A DNA stretch of 64,000 nucleotides. It comes from Trichaptum fuscoviolaceum. Its lineage: Eukaryota > Basidiomycota > Agaricomycetes > Hymenochaetales > Trichaptaceae. A program made the position numbers and the translations under genes. The stretch covers positions 4,102,599-4,166,598 of the forward strand of contig CAJSYZ010000004.1 in assembly GCA_910574455.1 (NCBI GenBank). Reading direction: 5' to 3'. Below are positions 21,390 to 33,817 of this stretch, piece by piece. A model generated the notes under the pieces. It was not told the DNA's origin. It worked only from the letters and a program-made list of their open reading frames with translations, and did not search any database. The number at the start of each line of letters is the position of its first letter. Positions within the stretch are counted from its first letter, which is position 1.

Positions 21390-24300
21390 ATGTCGCCTTC
21401 TTACGCCTATATCGTAGACGAAGGCGGCGCCTCAAGCAGCAGCCCGATGCATGCGCAGATGCCGCTACCCTCAGAGGAAGACTTGGAAGACGACCACATC
21501 TGCCCAGTGTGCGAGGGCGAATGCACTTGTGCCCCAGCACCTCTACTTACCTCTCCGAGTGGCTATACAACTCCTCCTGTCGCAACCAGAGTGACAGAGT
21601 CTGTCCCAAGCGTGCCAAAACACCCCTCACTAAAGATCAGATTAACGCTACCCTCATCTCTATCACACAACCGAACAAGCTCAAGCAAGGACGCCGACGG
21701 CAAGCTTGCATCGAGCTCCAAGAAGAAGTCGAAGAGTCGCGGAGAGACGACATTAGGAGGCGGAAATATCGGTGGACAAGAGGGAATTGGTTCACCGTTC
21801 ACCGCTATCGGCCAGCCTCTCATACATCTGAACGCAGACGGCTCCTTTCCAAAGAAACGTGGTCGTCCAACAAAAGCTGTTGTAGCCGCACGCAAGGCGG
21901 CTCAAAATCAGAGCACCACCAGCGAGGCGTTAGGCCGAGGCAAAGGAGTCTTTGTCGAGAATGCGGGCGCCGCGATGCGGGAGTCTCCGCATACGAGCGC
22001 ATATATACGCAAGCCAATGGCGCAATTGAAGAAGACGAAGAAACTTTCCGGTGCCGCGGCAGCGAGCCGTGCAACTGCACGCTCGAGAAGAACCACAGAT
22101 GGCGGGGTGTTAGCAAAAGCACATATGGGCAGGAAACGTGCTTCCAAGTCGACGATCCGCCAGTCCGAAAGCTCATCAGAACTAAGCGACATCGACTTCC
22201 AAGACGAAGGAAACCCACAGTCTATCCGATACCCGACTTTCATTCCTGCATTGTCATCTTCGTCGAACAATACCTCCGCGTCAGAGCTAAGTTCTGATTC
22301 CTCAGACTCAAACTCGAGTTCGGAATCCGAGAAAGAGAAAGAACCAGAGAGGGAGATGAGCCCACGTCAGAAGCTTCGTGAGGAGCTGGGCCTTGCATCC
22401 GTAGATGGCGAAGGCAGCAACCAACGAAAATGGAGTCATCATAACAATTGGGAGCTTCGCCCGCGGAAGAGCAGTGTCAGTGCCGACGGCACTAGTGACG
22501 TTGCGAACGATAGCGACGAAGAGACTGAAGGCGAGGACGAGGCAGAAGGCGAAGCGGACGAAGATGCTGATGGTGAAGCCGACGTTAACGATGAAGATGA
22601 TATTGCCCCCGGTGCTCGGCGCCGCCTCATGCGCTACGCCGGGGTTGCAACCGGATGGACAGACGACGATGAAGAAAGTTCTTTCGATGCTGACATCTTC
22701 TTTGCCAATCTTTCTGGCTCTTCTGAATCTGAATCTGGGTCGGATGACGAGGACAACCAGCTTGGCGATGCCGAGGTTGGCTTTGGTGAGGAAGATGGTG
22801 ATGGTCAGGATGAAGAAGAAATGGATTTCGGTGTTCTTGACATGCAGCTAGGTCTTGGTATGGGAGGTGATGCGTTTGCACTAAGCGAAATCGCCGCTGC
22901 GGGCTTTCTGGCTCCTTTCACAGATCTCGATCGCGACCAAAATTTACCGCTCACTCATGGTTGGGATTCTTTGCTCGGCAATAACTTTAAAGATTCCTTA
23001 GGTATTCCTGACCTGGGACTTGACGTCAACGTTACAGGGCCGTCTATCGATATTTCTTCGATTCCGGGCCTCGCAGAAGCGGACATTATGATGGCGACTA
23101 GTGAGGAAGAAGAGGCTGTTGCTATGTTCGATATTGACGAGGATCCCTTCTCGCCTTCACAACAAGATGCGGACTTCGAGGACGAGGATGGCGTGGAGAT
23201 TTTCGAAGACAGTGACGAGGGTGAGACAACAGAAGACGAATATATCGAGGTGGACGGTATACAAACACCACGTAACCTAGTCCTTCTCCGTTTCCCTGCT
23301 TCACTGGGTGCGATCGACCCTATGTCGACCGTCAACATTCCGACAGCTCGCGGCCGGCCTTTATTGCACAGCCCGAATGATCGGAAGTCTCCGAGAGCTA
23401 ATGGAGTGGGCAAGAAAAATACCGACGTGCACGACAAAAGGACTGCGACATCTTCCCCCGACAATAAGGAGAACGAGGACGCTGACTTCAAGCATGTATC
23501 TCCTCCAGCCCCGGTAATGGGTTCATTTGCACGGGAGCTGTTTGACAAGACCAAGAAGGTTGTTATCACGCAGGCAGGTAGTACTTCGTGCGGAAAGGTG
23601 CCCCCTTCACCGTTCCCAGCTATTCGCAGAATTCGTAGGGGATCATCGATTCGAAGTGGGGTAAGTGCGCATTTCATTTTCGTTAGGTTCGTGGGTTTAA
23701 TAATCTTTGAACCATTCCTTCAGAGCGACCGTGGATCAAACGGCTCGCGTCCTTCATCGTTCTTAGCAAAACGCTCGCCTTACCAAGCTCTTGTGTCTGG
23801 CGATTTCGATTCTGGAGAGGCAGACGATCTTCCACCTGCTGAACCAATACGTCTTGATGATGTGTTAGATTCCGCTTTTCTCGAAGCTGAGCCTCCCTCC
23901 AGTCAGGTACCCGACTCGGCTGCGTCAGAGACTGGTGATAATGAGTCTGACGGAGAGCACCACAAGCACCTTGAGAACCTCCATCGGTGGGATCGCATTC
24001 CAATCGACACGTTCCGTAAGACACGTTCAGCAGGGGCAGCGGTCGATCTCGTGCCAGCTGATAAGACAGTTATTCAACCATTACGACGAGCACCTCGACC
24101 AGCAGATGGATTCTCGTACGGCTCTGCTGCAGGCGGGATGTTAAGGGGTAGTCCTCTGAGCGCGACTCTGTGGGACTCTGACAGCAGCGCCGCCAATGCG
24201 GCGATCGTAAAACAACAGAAAAGTACACGTCGATCGGGTCGGATGTCTGTCATCATCTCCCCCGTTATTCTTCCTGTCCGCGATGCGGACCGCACACCAA

Positions 24301-24560
24301 CGAACGATCATCATCAGCTACTCCAACAGCAAGCGTACCTTGGCTACACGGGTGCACATAAAATCCACCATGCGTTCAACCACGCGCAAGTCAGTAAGTC
24401 GCGTAAAGAGTTGCGCAAGGAGAAAAAGCGCAATCGGAAATTCTTTGGTAGCCCTGCCCAGAATATTCGCAGAAACCATTTCCCCAACGCGAAGAGCAGA
24501 AGCACGAGCTCCATGCAGAGATCGCACTTCAGCTCTTCTGTCCCCCCGCTCTCTATCTAA
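21390..24560 (+). CDS. Large acidic, Ser-rich nuclear protein with an AT-hook-like motif, function unknown
   Basis: Two exons (21390-23660 and 23724-24560) around a 63-nt in-frame intron give 1035 aa. Near the N-terminus is a short Cys cluster (CPVCEGECTC, residues ~37-46). An AT-hook-like KKRGRPTKA lies at residue ~153. Long acidic tracts (SDSSDSNSSSESEKEKEPE, DEDADGEADVNDEDD) occupy residues ~300-430 and ~570-620, and the C-terminus is basic (RKELRKEKKRNRKFF). Composition suggests a chromatin-associated regulator. The acidic ETTEDEYIEVDG motif vaguely recalls Ifh1/Crf1-type ribosomal-gene coactivators, a weak resemblance only, though divergence from BFR2 would fit such a role. Confidence 0.75.
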   Translation: MSPSYAYIVDEGGASSSSPMHAQMPLPSEEDLEDDHICPVCEGECTCAPAPLLTSPSGYTTPPVATRVTESVPSVPKHPSLKIRLTLPSSLSHNRTSSSKDADGKLASSSKKKSKSRGETTLGGGNIGGQEGIGSPFTAIGQPLIHLNADGSFPKKRGRPTKAVVAARKAAQNQSTTSEALGRGKGVFVENAGAAMRESPHTSAYIRKPMAQLKKTKKLSGAAAASRATARSRRTTDGGVLAKAHMGRKRASKSTIRQSESSSELSDIDFQDEGNPQSIRYPTFIPALSSSSNNTSASELSSDSSDSNSSSESEKEKEPEREMSPRQKLREELGLASVDGEGSNQRKWSHHNNWELRPRKSSVSADGTSDVANDSDEETEGEDEAEGEADEDADGEADVNDEDDIAPGARRRLMRYAGVATGWTDDDEESSFDADIFFANLSGSSESESGSDDEDNQLGDAEVGFGEEDGDGQDEEEMDFGVLDMQLGLGMGGDAFALSEIAAAGFLAPFTDLDRDQNLPLTHGWDSLLGNNFKDSLGIPDLGLDVNVTGPSIDISSIPGLAEADIMMATSEEEEAVAMFDIDEDPFSPSQQDADFEDEDGVEIFEDSDEGETTEDEYIEVDGIQTPRNLVLLRFPASLGAIDPMSTVNIPTARGRPLLHSPNDRKSPRANGVGKKNTDVHDKRTATSSPDNKENEDADFKHVSPPAPVMGSFARELFDKTKKVVITQAGSTSCGKVPPSPFPAIRRIRRGSSIRSGVSAHFIFVRFVGLIIFEPFLQSDRGSNGSRPSSFLAKRSPYQALVSGDFDSGEADDLPPAEPIRLDDVLDSAFLEAEPPSSQVPDSAASETGDNESDGEHHKHLENLHRWDRIPIDTFRKTRSAGAAVDLVPADKTVIQPLRRAPRPADGFSYGSAAGGMLRGSPLSATLWDSDSSAANAAIVKQQKSTRRSGRMSVIISPVILPVRDADRTPTNDHHQLLQQQAYLGYTGAHKIHHAFNHAQVSKSRKELRKEKKRNRKFFGSPAQNIRRNHFPNAKSRSTSSMQRSHFSSSVPPLSI

Positions 24561-27500
24561 AACAATTTGCACCTCATTGCACCGCAAACGCAAACGCAGA
24601 TTGATTAATGATCATCAACGTTGGCCACCTTGTCTGTACCGAAATAAAACCGGTGGCCAACACTTATCCAAGTATTGTCTCTCAGCTATACCTGTATCGC
24701 TATCAACCCATCACTCTCGTCTCCTTCCATGCACTCACGATTTATTTCTGGTTCTGAGCGGCTATTTGCTTGAACTATTATCTTTCCCTTAGACTCCCAT
24801 TGTCTACGAACTTCGGGTAGGTGACATGAGTCTGCTTATGTACGCGTTTCGTTCTCCCTCTCGACTTGTTTGTTCTACTAAATTTTGTGAACTCATTCGA
24901 CCGTAAACTTAGCATTTTTTTTCTTGATATCAATAGTAACATCCAAACGCCAATTGTCAAGTAACATACGTGGTCCCATGCGCCAAGAATATAGTATATG
25001 AAATGACGACAATGTGTTCGCTAGCTTCTTCCGCCGCACAGTTTGAGATGAAATGTTTTCGCTCCCGAGAGATCTGTAGCATGCGAGTTCGAACTCTACG
25101 AGCAATGCGATCCGCGGGGGAAATTCAATAGTTATTGCCACTCGGACGAATCGGAAACAGAAAGCTTTACAGAACGAAATAAACTTTCAAGCGAACAGGC
25201 GTCGGGGATTAAGAGCAAAGTCTTGGACTTATAACAATGCGGTGTACGTAGTGCACAGTCTCTTAATTTCGCAGAAAACAAATTTGTCTGTGTGAAGCTC
25301 CGGCTTGCCCGCACTCCCCCTGAGGCAATGACACCTCAACGCCTTCTTGTCCCTGCTTTTGGCATAGTCGTACAATTGCATCAGTATTGAAAGATGTCGA
25401 AGCGAGACCGTGTAGCGAAAGAAACTTTACTTTAGCATGGAGTCCTCGGTGACGGTCTGCTTGCAAACCTAATTTAGAATACCGGCGTCAGTCCTATGAT
25501 GTAGTACAGGTAGAAGGGGAGCATGACAAACCAATGCGCCATCGTATGCCAGATCCTTTGATATGTCGGAGGCTCTCTTTACCATGAGTGGAGGTTAGAG
25601 GGCGTGCCGAGTCAACAACAGTATCGGAAGATCGAGCAGCTTATTGCCACTAATATTAATGAATCATCACCACGGTCTCTGCGGGCCAGCTTCGAAAAAG
25701 GTCTCGCCCTGCCTAAGAGGCCAGAAACAAGGCAGACTATAGGGTACTTCTTTGTGCATCTCACAGCAGCCACGTTGCAAAGTACCAGAGAAAGGGAGAG
25801 AAGCGTGCAAGGAAGTTTTGTGCAAGATGGCACTCAGCGTCATATCAATGCCCAGCGTCTGTGTCTGAAACTTGAGGTATCCAAAAGTAAGTAGCGACGA
25901 GCCCCCTTTGCCAGCTAGTCAGCGAGGCGAGATATCGGTGGGGGGGGGGGGGGGGGCGTTCCGTACCAACTTCAAAGAGGTAGTGTTCATGTCCGTCTAG
26001 GTAAAATGACTGCACGTTTGACAGAATCCATTGGGCCCTTTTGCTAATGCCATGATATCGTGGCGCTGATGACAACCTGTGCAAATGAACCAGGCAGAAA
26101 CGAGACAGTAAAGGGCCATTAAGGGTCAAAATCGGACAGCACCTAGACTTCGTCTGGTACGTCGGTCCGAGCTTACCTTGACATTAATCTTGAAGCAGCG
26201 TGTCAATGAAGTATGCTTTGGGTGAGGAGGGCGGAAGGGGTCATTAGGCAACGCCGGGCGTATCCAGCATTAGCAAGGATCAAGAGTCTAATGATCCGAT
26301 TCAGAAAAACTGCCTCCAGAACGTTTTACTATGAAAAATACAAGGGCTGAGATCACGCTCTCGGAATACGCTGCATAAGAATTTCGCTTGCCAGACGTAG
26401 GTAAATTCCTCGAAACGAGGAACATGCTGTAAAAAGCTAAATGTTGATGAATGCGAGGATGCGAGAATGTAGAACATTTGGAAGCTCGACTTTATTTCCG
26501 AATAGTGTTTATGGGCGGTCAATACGTCAATGTTGTCCACAAACGACTCGAAGAAGTCTAGAAACTGCGTTAGGTAGGTGGATTGGAGCCCGGCCGCCTC
26601 GTAATGACATTTATTTATTGCGACCACCTGAGAGTGCGTTTCGTACTGGGGAAGGAGCGCAGCTCAAAATGTCCTTGCTGTTCGGGTATTGTCTAACAAA
26701 AACACCCCTAATCTTTTCGGATCTAAAGAATGGGAAGAAGGATATCCCACATAGCCTCCAATGACTTCACCACGAAAAGATAGATGCGCTGAAACGAGGA
26801 AGCCAGAGTCAGGAGCGTCACTTGTGGCGGCTTATGCTGGCATAAGAATGATTGTCATTTCGGACTGTTTCTGTCGCCGGGGAGAAGTGCGATATGGGAG
26901 ATATATGAGCCTGGAGATATTACAGAGTGTCAGACAGTCAGATGCTGGACGGTCTGGCGGTCGAACACTCAGAAACAGGGGGGGCCATCGGACTCAGAAG
27001 TACAGCGCTCCGGAATAGATGAGGACGCCATGGGCCTGGAAAATTGCAAGTACAAATTCTCTCTTAGAAGCTTAAAGCCAGTTCCGGCTGTTTGTGAAAA
27101 AGCCTTTAGTTCTATTTGAATGTGAAAAGAGCTATTTTACTCTCACCGTGAAATTTGTCTTTCTCATCGGGTAGATTTGACTCCCCAGCGAGGTTTTTGT
27201 AGACGTATCACTTTGTAGGAGCTGTCGTGACATTTATGATTTTGCGGCCCGAGAGGAATCCATACTCGGGTGCATCCACGCTGATTCGTAGATATGACTG
27301 GGAGAATATCACATACAGTGAATGTTCGCTTAGAGATCAAACAGAGTCATGCAAGGTAAGAGCACACAGCCTAGAGTGATCGAGGGTGCTCGTAGGTTCC
27401 AAGATCCATGAAAGTCAGAATTCTCATATACTGTGACGATCAAAAAGTCTTACCGTTCCCGTCTGCTATAGGGTTCACCCCTGATGGAGGTCATTTCGAG

Positions 27501-28117
27501 TTTGGCTTTTACGATCGTAAAAGCATCCCCTTTAAGCGAAAACTCGACCTAGAAACACCAAGACCGATCAAGCCCGCCGCGATTCGTCGAATCGTACCTA
27601 CAGGCTAGATTTACAACCGAATATTCTAGCTAGAGCACGATGCGAATCGTATTTGCCACAGTGACTCATCGATACTTTGAAACAGTTGACCATGTTACAC
27701 TCACTTCGTGTACCTGCGTGCCTTTCCTTCAAGTTGAGCTAAATGTAAACTGACGATAGTTCGGTCTGCTCTTCATATCCAGATAAGTGTATGTACTTTC
27801 AAGCTTTGCCGGAAGATACTAAAGACTTGAAGAAGGTGCAGCGTAGTAGATCTTAGGTGAACAGGTGAACAAGACAATCTCGATTATAATGGACAGAGGC
27901 AAAGGAAGATTGGCCAGTGTTGCGCGCTTAACTTGGCCCGGGAATGATTAGACGCGTTCAAGTTCAAGTTGCAGCCCAGCGAGGCGGTGCAGTCTATTTT
28001 AAGAGTTCCAACAGGCACGTGGATCGGCTGTGTCGCACCACTTCGGCACGCATACCTCGAAGCACTGTCGTCGGGCGACTGCTGCGCTTCTTTCTCTCTT
28101 ACTCTCATCTCGACGCT
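24561..28117. other. 3.5-kb gene-poor region, possibly with decayed coding sequence
   Basis: No spliced model with recognisable domains could be built. The minus strand at 26301-26627 has an open stretch of ordinary protein-like composition (aromatic and Leu-rich, GLQSTYLTQFLDFF) flanked by others in shifted frames, which could be the debris of a gene. The 3' UTR of the AT-hook-like gene and the promoter of the CYSTM gene lie at the ends. Confidence 0.4.
25940..25956. repeat. G17 homopolymer
   Basis: Seventeen consecutive G residues in an otherwise unremarkable noncoding region. It could be prone to length error or to G-quadruplex formation. Confidence 0.9.
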
Positions 28118-28612
28118 ATGTCCAACAAAGATTATTACGGCGGCCAACAGCAGCAATACTACCCGCCCCAGGGTGCGCTCTAGCATTGATATGCTGAAGT
28201 TAGCTGGCTGATATTGACCTTATTATTGATGTATATACAGGACCTCCTCAAGGAGTAGGTTTTGTATTCATTTGCATCGTCCCCACTAACTTCCTCTAGG
28301 GATACTATCCCCAACAGCCTCCTCAGGCATACGGCCAGCAGGGAGGATACTATCAGCCTCAACCCCCTCCTCAGCAGGTCTACGTGTACGTCGTGAAGTT
28401 CTTAACGTTGTTTCAGTACGCATACTCAAATTTTATCGTCTACCAGGCAACAACCTCAACAGAGCTCAGGAGGTGGAGGCGGTGGCTGCATGGCCTGTCT
28501 AGCCGGCATGTGCTTGTGCTGTGCACTCGAAGGTACGTTGCATCTTTACCATCTGATTTAGTGGCGAATCTCACGCAACGGTTGTGCAGATCTATGCGAG
28601 TGCTTGTTCTAA
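28118..28612 (+). CDS. CYSTM-like small Cys-rich membrane-associated protein
   Basis: Five exons (28118-28172, 28241-28254, 28300-28385, 28447-28532, 28590-28612) give 87 aa. The N-terminal two-thirds are Gln/Pro/Tyr/Gly repeats (DYYGGQQQQYYPPQ, QGGYYQPQPPPQQ). The C-terminus is a glycine run followed by a Cys-rich hydrophobic segment, GCMACLAGMCLCCALEDLC, the layout of CYSTM/XYPPX-type proteins. These are tail-anchored or palmitoylated plasma-membrane proteins linked to stress and metal tolerance in fungi and plants. Function here is inferred from this layout only. Two exons are under 25 nt, yet the frame closes exactly. Confidence 0.82.
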
Positions 28613-29117
28613 GAATCATCTTTACGCTCGCTCGACGTGGTCGTCTGGACGGGTTTGATATTCACTCTACGTTAGATGGGCATGGCTTGGAATTAACGAC
28701 TGGACACGGCCTTTCTGCTTCTGACTATGGTTTCTCATCACCCGAACATGTATCTTTAAGTTCTACTATCTTTGTGTCGAAATGGCTTTATTACGCTTCT
28801 CTCAATTCGCATGAGGACAAACAGCTTATAATCTTGTTTAAGAACTATACTGTTTCCAACCGGTGATGCCAGAACTTGCGAGAAAATTTGACTTTCGACA
28901 TGCTCACAGCCTCAAGGCGATGGATCTTTCTGAACGTATGAGATGGGCGCCTAATCATAATTGTGTAATACTACACTGGCAGTCACGTTACTACACTTGC
29001 GTGGCCAACGCCGAACGTCAATCCTTAGAGCAGTCTTTGGCTGCGCGCAGTCAGACACGCAGGTCTAACATTCCTTCTTGACATCGGACGACGACAACGA
29101 GTGCTGCAGAACATCTG
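28613..29117. other. Intergenic, CYSTM 3' side to sorting nexin promoter
   Basis: 505 bp. It should hold the 3' UTR and the promoter of the sorting nexin gene. No extra gene is seen. Confidence 0.5.
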
Positions 29118-31784
29118 ATGTCTGACTTTGAGGATCATAACCCGTTTCAAGTGGATAACGACGACGTGCATTCTGAGCCCGAGACCAGCTCGAATGTCGA
29201 CCTCAGCTCTGAACCTGACACTCCTCCAGCGCACCCTTCACGAATCCTGGCGTCACCCCCCACATCTCCAGGGGTAAACAGAAGCTTCACAACAGCTCAA
29301 GTCCTGAAACCAGCTCCCCTCAGACCACCGCCACAAGTGTACAAGAGTGACTTTTGTTGTGCGAGGGATCGGTGGTTGCATTCCGGCGAGGATGTGGAGA
29401 TTCAGGTGTGTCGTCTTTCATTGGTCTCGAGACTCGTTGACGTACTGACTCTTCAGCTATATTAGATTACCGATGCATTGAAAACATCGGAGCACTCAAC
29501 CACACCCTACATTGTCTATGTTATGAAGTCAGGAGTACGTACCATCCGCAGCTTATCACTCGTTTTCCTTTTAACTGTTTCTGATGGCCGTAACGTTAGA
29601 CTGCGACGGCATACCACCGATACAGCGACTTCGAGTCCCTACGCAACGGGCTGGTGAAGCTCTACCCAACCCTTATTGTTCCCCCGATACCATCAAAACA
29701 AACCATCGGCGATTACGCAGTCAAGCAAGGTAAAGCACGAGAGGACGTTGCGATGATCGCCCGTCGAAAACGCATGCTACAAACGTTCCTGAACCGCATT
29801 TCTCGGCACCCGATCTTATCGAATGACCATGTGTTTCATAGATTTATAGAGGGTGAAGTCTCTTGGGTGCGTCTCCGTTTACTTGCAATATCCTGTTGCC
29901 AAGGGCCGTCACGCCTATGCACCAAAGTTGGAGAACCCAGTGTTCTTGACTAATGTAAACTTGAAACTCACAGACTGAGATTGTGAACTCTCCCCCAATA
30001 TCACTCATTCCGAAGAATATTCTCAAGGCTCCTGCGCATAATCCGACTGATCCTAATACATCGCCGGCATATGCTGCGTTACCGACTCCTTCGCCTGCTC
30101 ATCCTCTTCGGAGACCGGATCAACGGTTTCTTGACTCTGAAGCATTCACAAACAAATTCGCGAGCCATGTTAGCGGTCCAATGGAGAAGGTGACAAGACG
30201 AACTATGAAACGGTGGGGAGGTATGCAGATCAGCCTAATCTTCACAGAATATTAGATCCTCATATCTCTCCGACAGAGTATGCACACGACCACTCGGACT
30301 TGGGAGCGGCCCTCAATGGCTTCAGCCTGAATGAATCTGGCCAACTCGCTACCGCAGTTGAGAAGACAGGGCAAGCTATAGATGCTACTTACATCTCGAC
30401 AACGCAACTCGTAAGTTTCTTGCTTTCCCACGCCCTTTTCTAATTATCGCATCATTATCGTGGTACTTGCGCTGATTTCGTAAATGTGCCTTAATACTTG
30501 CAACTCCCTAATTTTAGTTGCAAGATCTAGAACAAAACTGGACGGAACCTTTGCACGAATATGCTCAATTCGCGTCGATCATTAAGAAGTTACTCGTATT
30601 CCGCCACCAGAAGCATGCGCAGGTAGAATTGACACAGGACGCTTTGGAACACAAGCGCGCAAGTTTGGAGGACCTCGAGAAAAACGAGCGCGAGGCGAGT
30701 CGACTGGAGGAAGCGCTTGGCCGGGGCCGTTCAACTGGACCTCTTGCTTCTGTGCCATCAAACGGCTCTCAGGGCCGTTTTTCGGAGAACACTTCTTCCG
30801 CCGACGGGAGTGAACAAGGCGACCCACAATCTCCAGAACGACCGGAAGATCATAGAATCTCAGAAGGTGTTTTCACTCCTCCTTATCCTGAGGTTAGCCC
30901 TCCTCCGCGGCGCAGTGGCTCTGGGATGGGCCTTCTCAATGCGTTGAGCTATACTCTGCACGGCATGATGGACGTAGACCCAGAAACAGCGAGAAGAAAC
31001 GCCATCAGTAAGACGCGAGAATCAATATCGCAGGTGAGCATTCTCTTTTCCTGGCTCGGAACTCCGGTCTTCAACTTTGCTGTTATCGTTCTACGGGTGC
31101 GTTATTGTTATACGGATGTTATAAAAATGGTGTCACATAATTGTGAAGTTTTGATCAGTGCTCAATGCATATCAGCACGTAGCACTATTTTCGTGCCTTG
31201 ACCACATGCCCTCTTGTGGCTTCTGCACAATTTTGTGCTAGGCTTTATCTGTACCTCCTGTCTCAACCTTCTATCTATGTTTCGTATCATTTCGACTCAC
31301 GTACCTTCTTTGTGATTTCATATCAGCTGGAAGACGCACTTCACCTTGCAGCCCAAGATCTGAAGTATTCAAACTCGACGATACAAGCAGACTTGGACCG
31401 ATTCCAACGTCAAAAAGTAGCTGATATACGGGAAATGTGCCTTGCAATGGCGAGAAGTCACCGAGACTGGTGCAAAAAGGTGAAGTATTTTATCTCTCTA
31501 GCCGCCTGAGCTCCTTCCTTTGAATCATCATGACTTACTGACGTACATTCTCCCGTCTTTCCCGTTCCGGCCTACGCTTCGTTCCGCCTCCGTTCTCGTG
31601 ACATCATTCATTTCGGGGGTTTTCTTGATTATTGTAGAACCTGGAAGCATGGGAGGAAGCAAAGAAAGAAGTTGCTCTCATCCCAGACCACCCGAATCGT
31701 GCTCCCGAAGTCAGGCCAAACAGCCCGACCGAAACCAACGCTGGGCCTTCGGATGCCAATAAACAGACTTGGACTCGCCGCTAA
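29118..31784 (+). CDS. PX-BAR sorting nexin, Snx41/Atg20-type
   Basis: Eight exons (29118-29405, 29466-29534, 29600-29866, 29974-30220, 30277-30410, 30518-31033, 31327-31479, 31638-31784) give 606 aa. An acidic N-terminus contains NPF (EDHNPFQVD). The PX domain spans residues ~95-210, with the PI3P-contact motif RYSDFESLR and PPIPSKQ followed by RRKRMLQTFLNRI. The C-terminal half is a BAR-like helical region (RFLDSEAFTNKFASHVSGPMEK opening, QLEDALHLAAQDLK near the end). In yeast the Snx4-Snx41/Atg20 dimers retrieve SNAREs from endosomes and serve selective autophagy. A Snx7/Snx30-like assignment is the nearest alternative. Intron 6 (31034-31326) is unusually long for this window. Confidence 0.88.
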
Positions 31785-33817
31785 GCGCATTATAGCCGCT
31801 TTTCGAGTACATGATCGGCATTCGACTACGGAGTTAGTGAACACGGATGCTCTCGCACCCCGTATGTCAATTGTACATAACACTTTCGTTGTCCATTTAT
31901 TTACTCTGGACGTTCTTTCATGATGCTCTTTTCTCACCTTCGCTATCTTTACGCTTATTCACATTTGATCAATTGCACCGGGCACTATAAAAAACATTGT
32001 AGCATATAGTTTTCCTTAAATAAAACGGATAGTTTTGGATTTCACGGTACTATGCTTATTGGAGGCATTAAACTCTACGCATCCTGAATACGCTTTCTGA
32101 AGGACAATAGAGCTCATGGCACTCCCATTCCATTCACATACTCTCATGAACCTGCATAAACCCTACGAAGCCCCTTCGATGCTCGTAACTTGAAGCAACA
32201 GTCTTCGAACTGTGCCGCACTCGTATGGTTTCACCGTCGTTCGTTTCTCAGCGACGAGTAAAGCACACGTCACTTCCGACTATTTATCCCATACATATTT
32301 TGCTTCCGTATACTAATACTGAATTCTCCGGCCCCTGTATTATTTAAGTTTCCTGCCCAGCGTTTTATAAATTCAGGCTGAATTATCAGGCTGCACCTGT
32401 TGTTGCGCCGTTTGCTTGTTCCTATTCACAAGGCTAAAGTTTTTCACGAGAGATCGCACTTGCATACATGCAAATTCTCACTAAGTGCGTTAGATTGCCA
32501 CTCGATGTCGTATTTCATTGCTTGAACTTCTCCATCTGTGACCGGGCTCGGAGAGTGTCGTAACGTAGAGTAGTGTTGTGGCCTACGGATTTAACGGACC
32601 AGTTTTCGCCATCAGCGCACAAATTAATAAGACCATCTGATGAAAGGATATAAGATTTCTTTCATCTCCCTTGCATGATCGGGATGTACTTTTTCACGGA
32701 TGGGGGTAAGTTCTGCATCCATAGACCCGGCACTTTCCTGTCAGAAGGACAAGGGGCGAACTTCGCCGAACCAACGACCTGGGATCGGTCGTCATCATAC
32801 GCTGGCCTCGGAAAAAGGACATCATACACAAGACGTCAGATCACCTGGGCAAGGATGCAATAACATACACGGGCCGTTCACGGGAGGGTGGAAGACGCAG
32901 CGGTCGCCGGGAGGCAACATCCCTGGAAGCTCGGGCCTTGAGGCTGCGCAACAACACACTCGGTATACTAGTTCAGAAACAAGCTTCAAGGTTAAAAAGT
33001 ATCCGAAAGCGTTTCCTGATCTCTGATGCGACAACGACACCGGTAACTGCGACACGAACCTTACTAGTAGTAAGCAAAACGCCACGACGCTTTGATGTCC
33101 ATTTGTGGTTGCAGCCTCGTTTATTGTTAGCTAAGTCGACTGACCGCGATAGCTATGTTTCTTTGTATGCAAGTTGTCCTTGCTTCGCAACACAACTCAA
33201 CAAAAGGTCCTCGCAGTGGCCCCAACGTATTTCCGAGGCATTCAAGTTAGCTTGGAGACGCTATGATTCTGGATGTCTCCATATCCGCTGTTCGGATTTA
33301 GAGATGTTGATGCTTGGATCTTATGGGTAGTTTACTCACTCAGTAGGTATGATGAACCTTTTACCACTGGCAGGAGTCAGAGTTGTAGGACAGTAGTATA
33401 CAGCAGGCGTCAATCGAGATCGACCTTCCGGCAAACGCCGACTCGGATACTAGTAGTACACTTGCTTATAATAAATATCTGTTATTTCTATTTTTTTTTC
33501 TTTTTTCAATACAGAAATACATCTAGATCAAAGGAGACAGGAAAAATATTTTTGCCTAGAAATATAGCGACAAGAAAGTGAGGCGCTTCGCCGCACCGAG
33601 CATTAGCTTTTGAAATCTCTGATACAGTAAAATCTAATGGGATAAATAAGTAACAGTGACGTTGGGAAACATTTTATGGCTACAGATGACTTTGCGATGC
33701 CTTTTGATGCAGGCGACAATACAAGTGAATGCATCGTCGGGCTTGACGGTGTGATTCTAATGCGATAGCATAAATGCTTGCTTCACATTCCGTAAGTCCT
33801 TTGATGATGAGAATTAT
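31785..33817. other. 2-kb intergenic region
   Basis: Convergent ends of the sorting nexin and velvet genes. Short ORFs at 32675-33330 do not join into a recognisable protein on either strand. Nothing further is supported. Confidence 0.45.

Noticed and set aside
21269..22297. 342-codon ORF on the plus strand overlapping the start of the AT-hook-like gene
   Set aside because: It is a frame shadow. Composition is Arg/Ser/Pro noise, and the alternative frame carries the ordered acidic and AT-hook features.
22955..23677. 240-codon minus-strand ORF opposite the same gene
   Set aside because: Antisense of Ser/Asp-rich codons gives long open frames. No domain and no splice context.
25060..25110. 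tRNA-like GTTCGAACTC word
   Set aside because: No acceptor stem or anticodon arm of proper spacing around it. It is a simple palindrome.
32675..33330. Series of short ORFs between the sorting nexin and velvet genes
   Set aside because: They do not join by splice sites into a consistent protein and show no motif.
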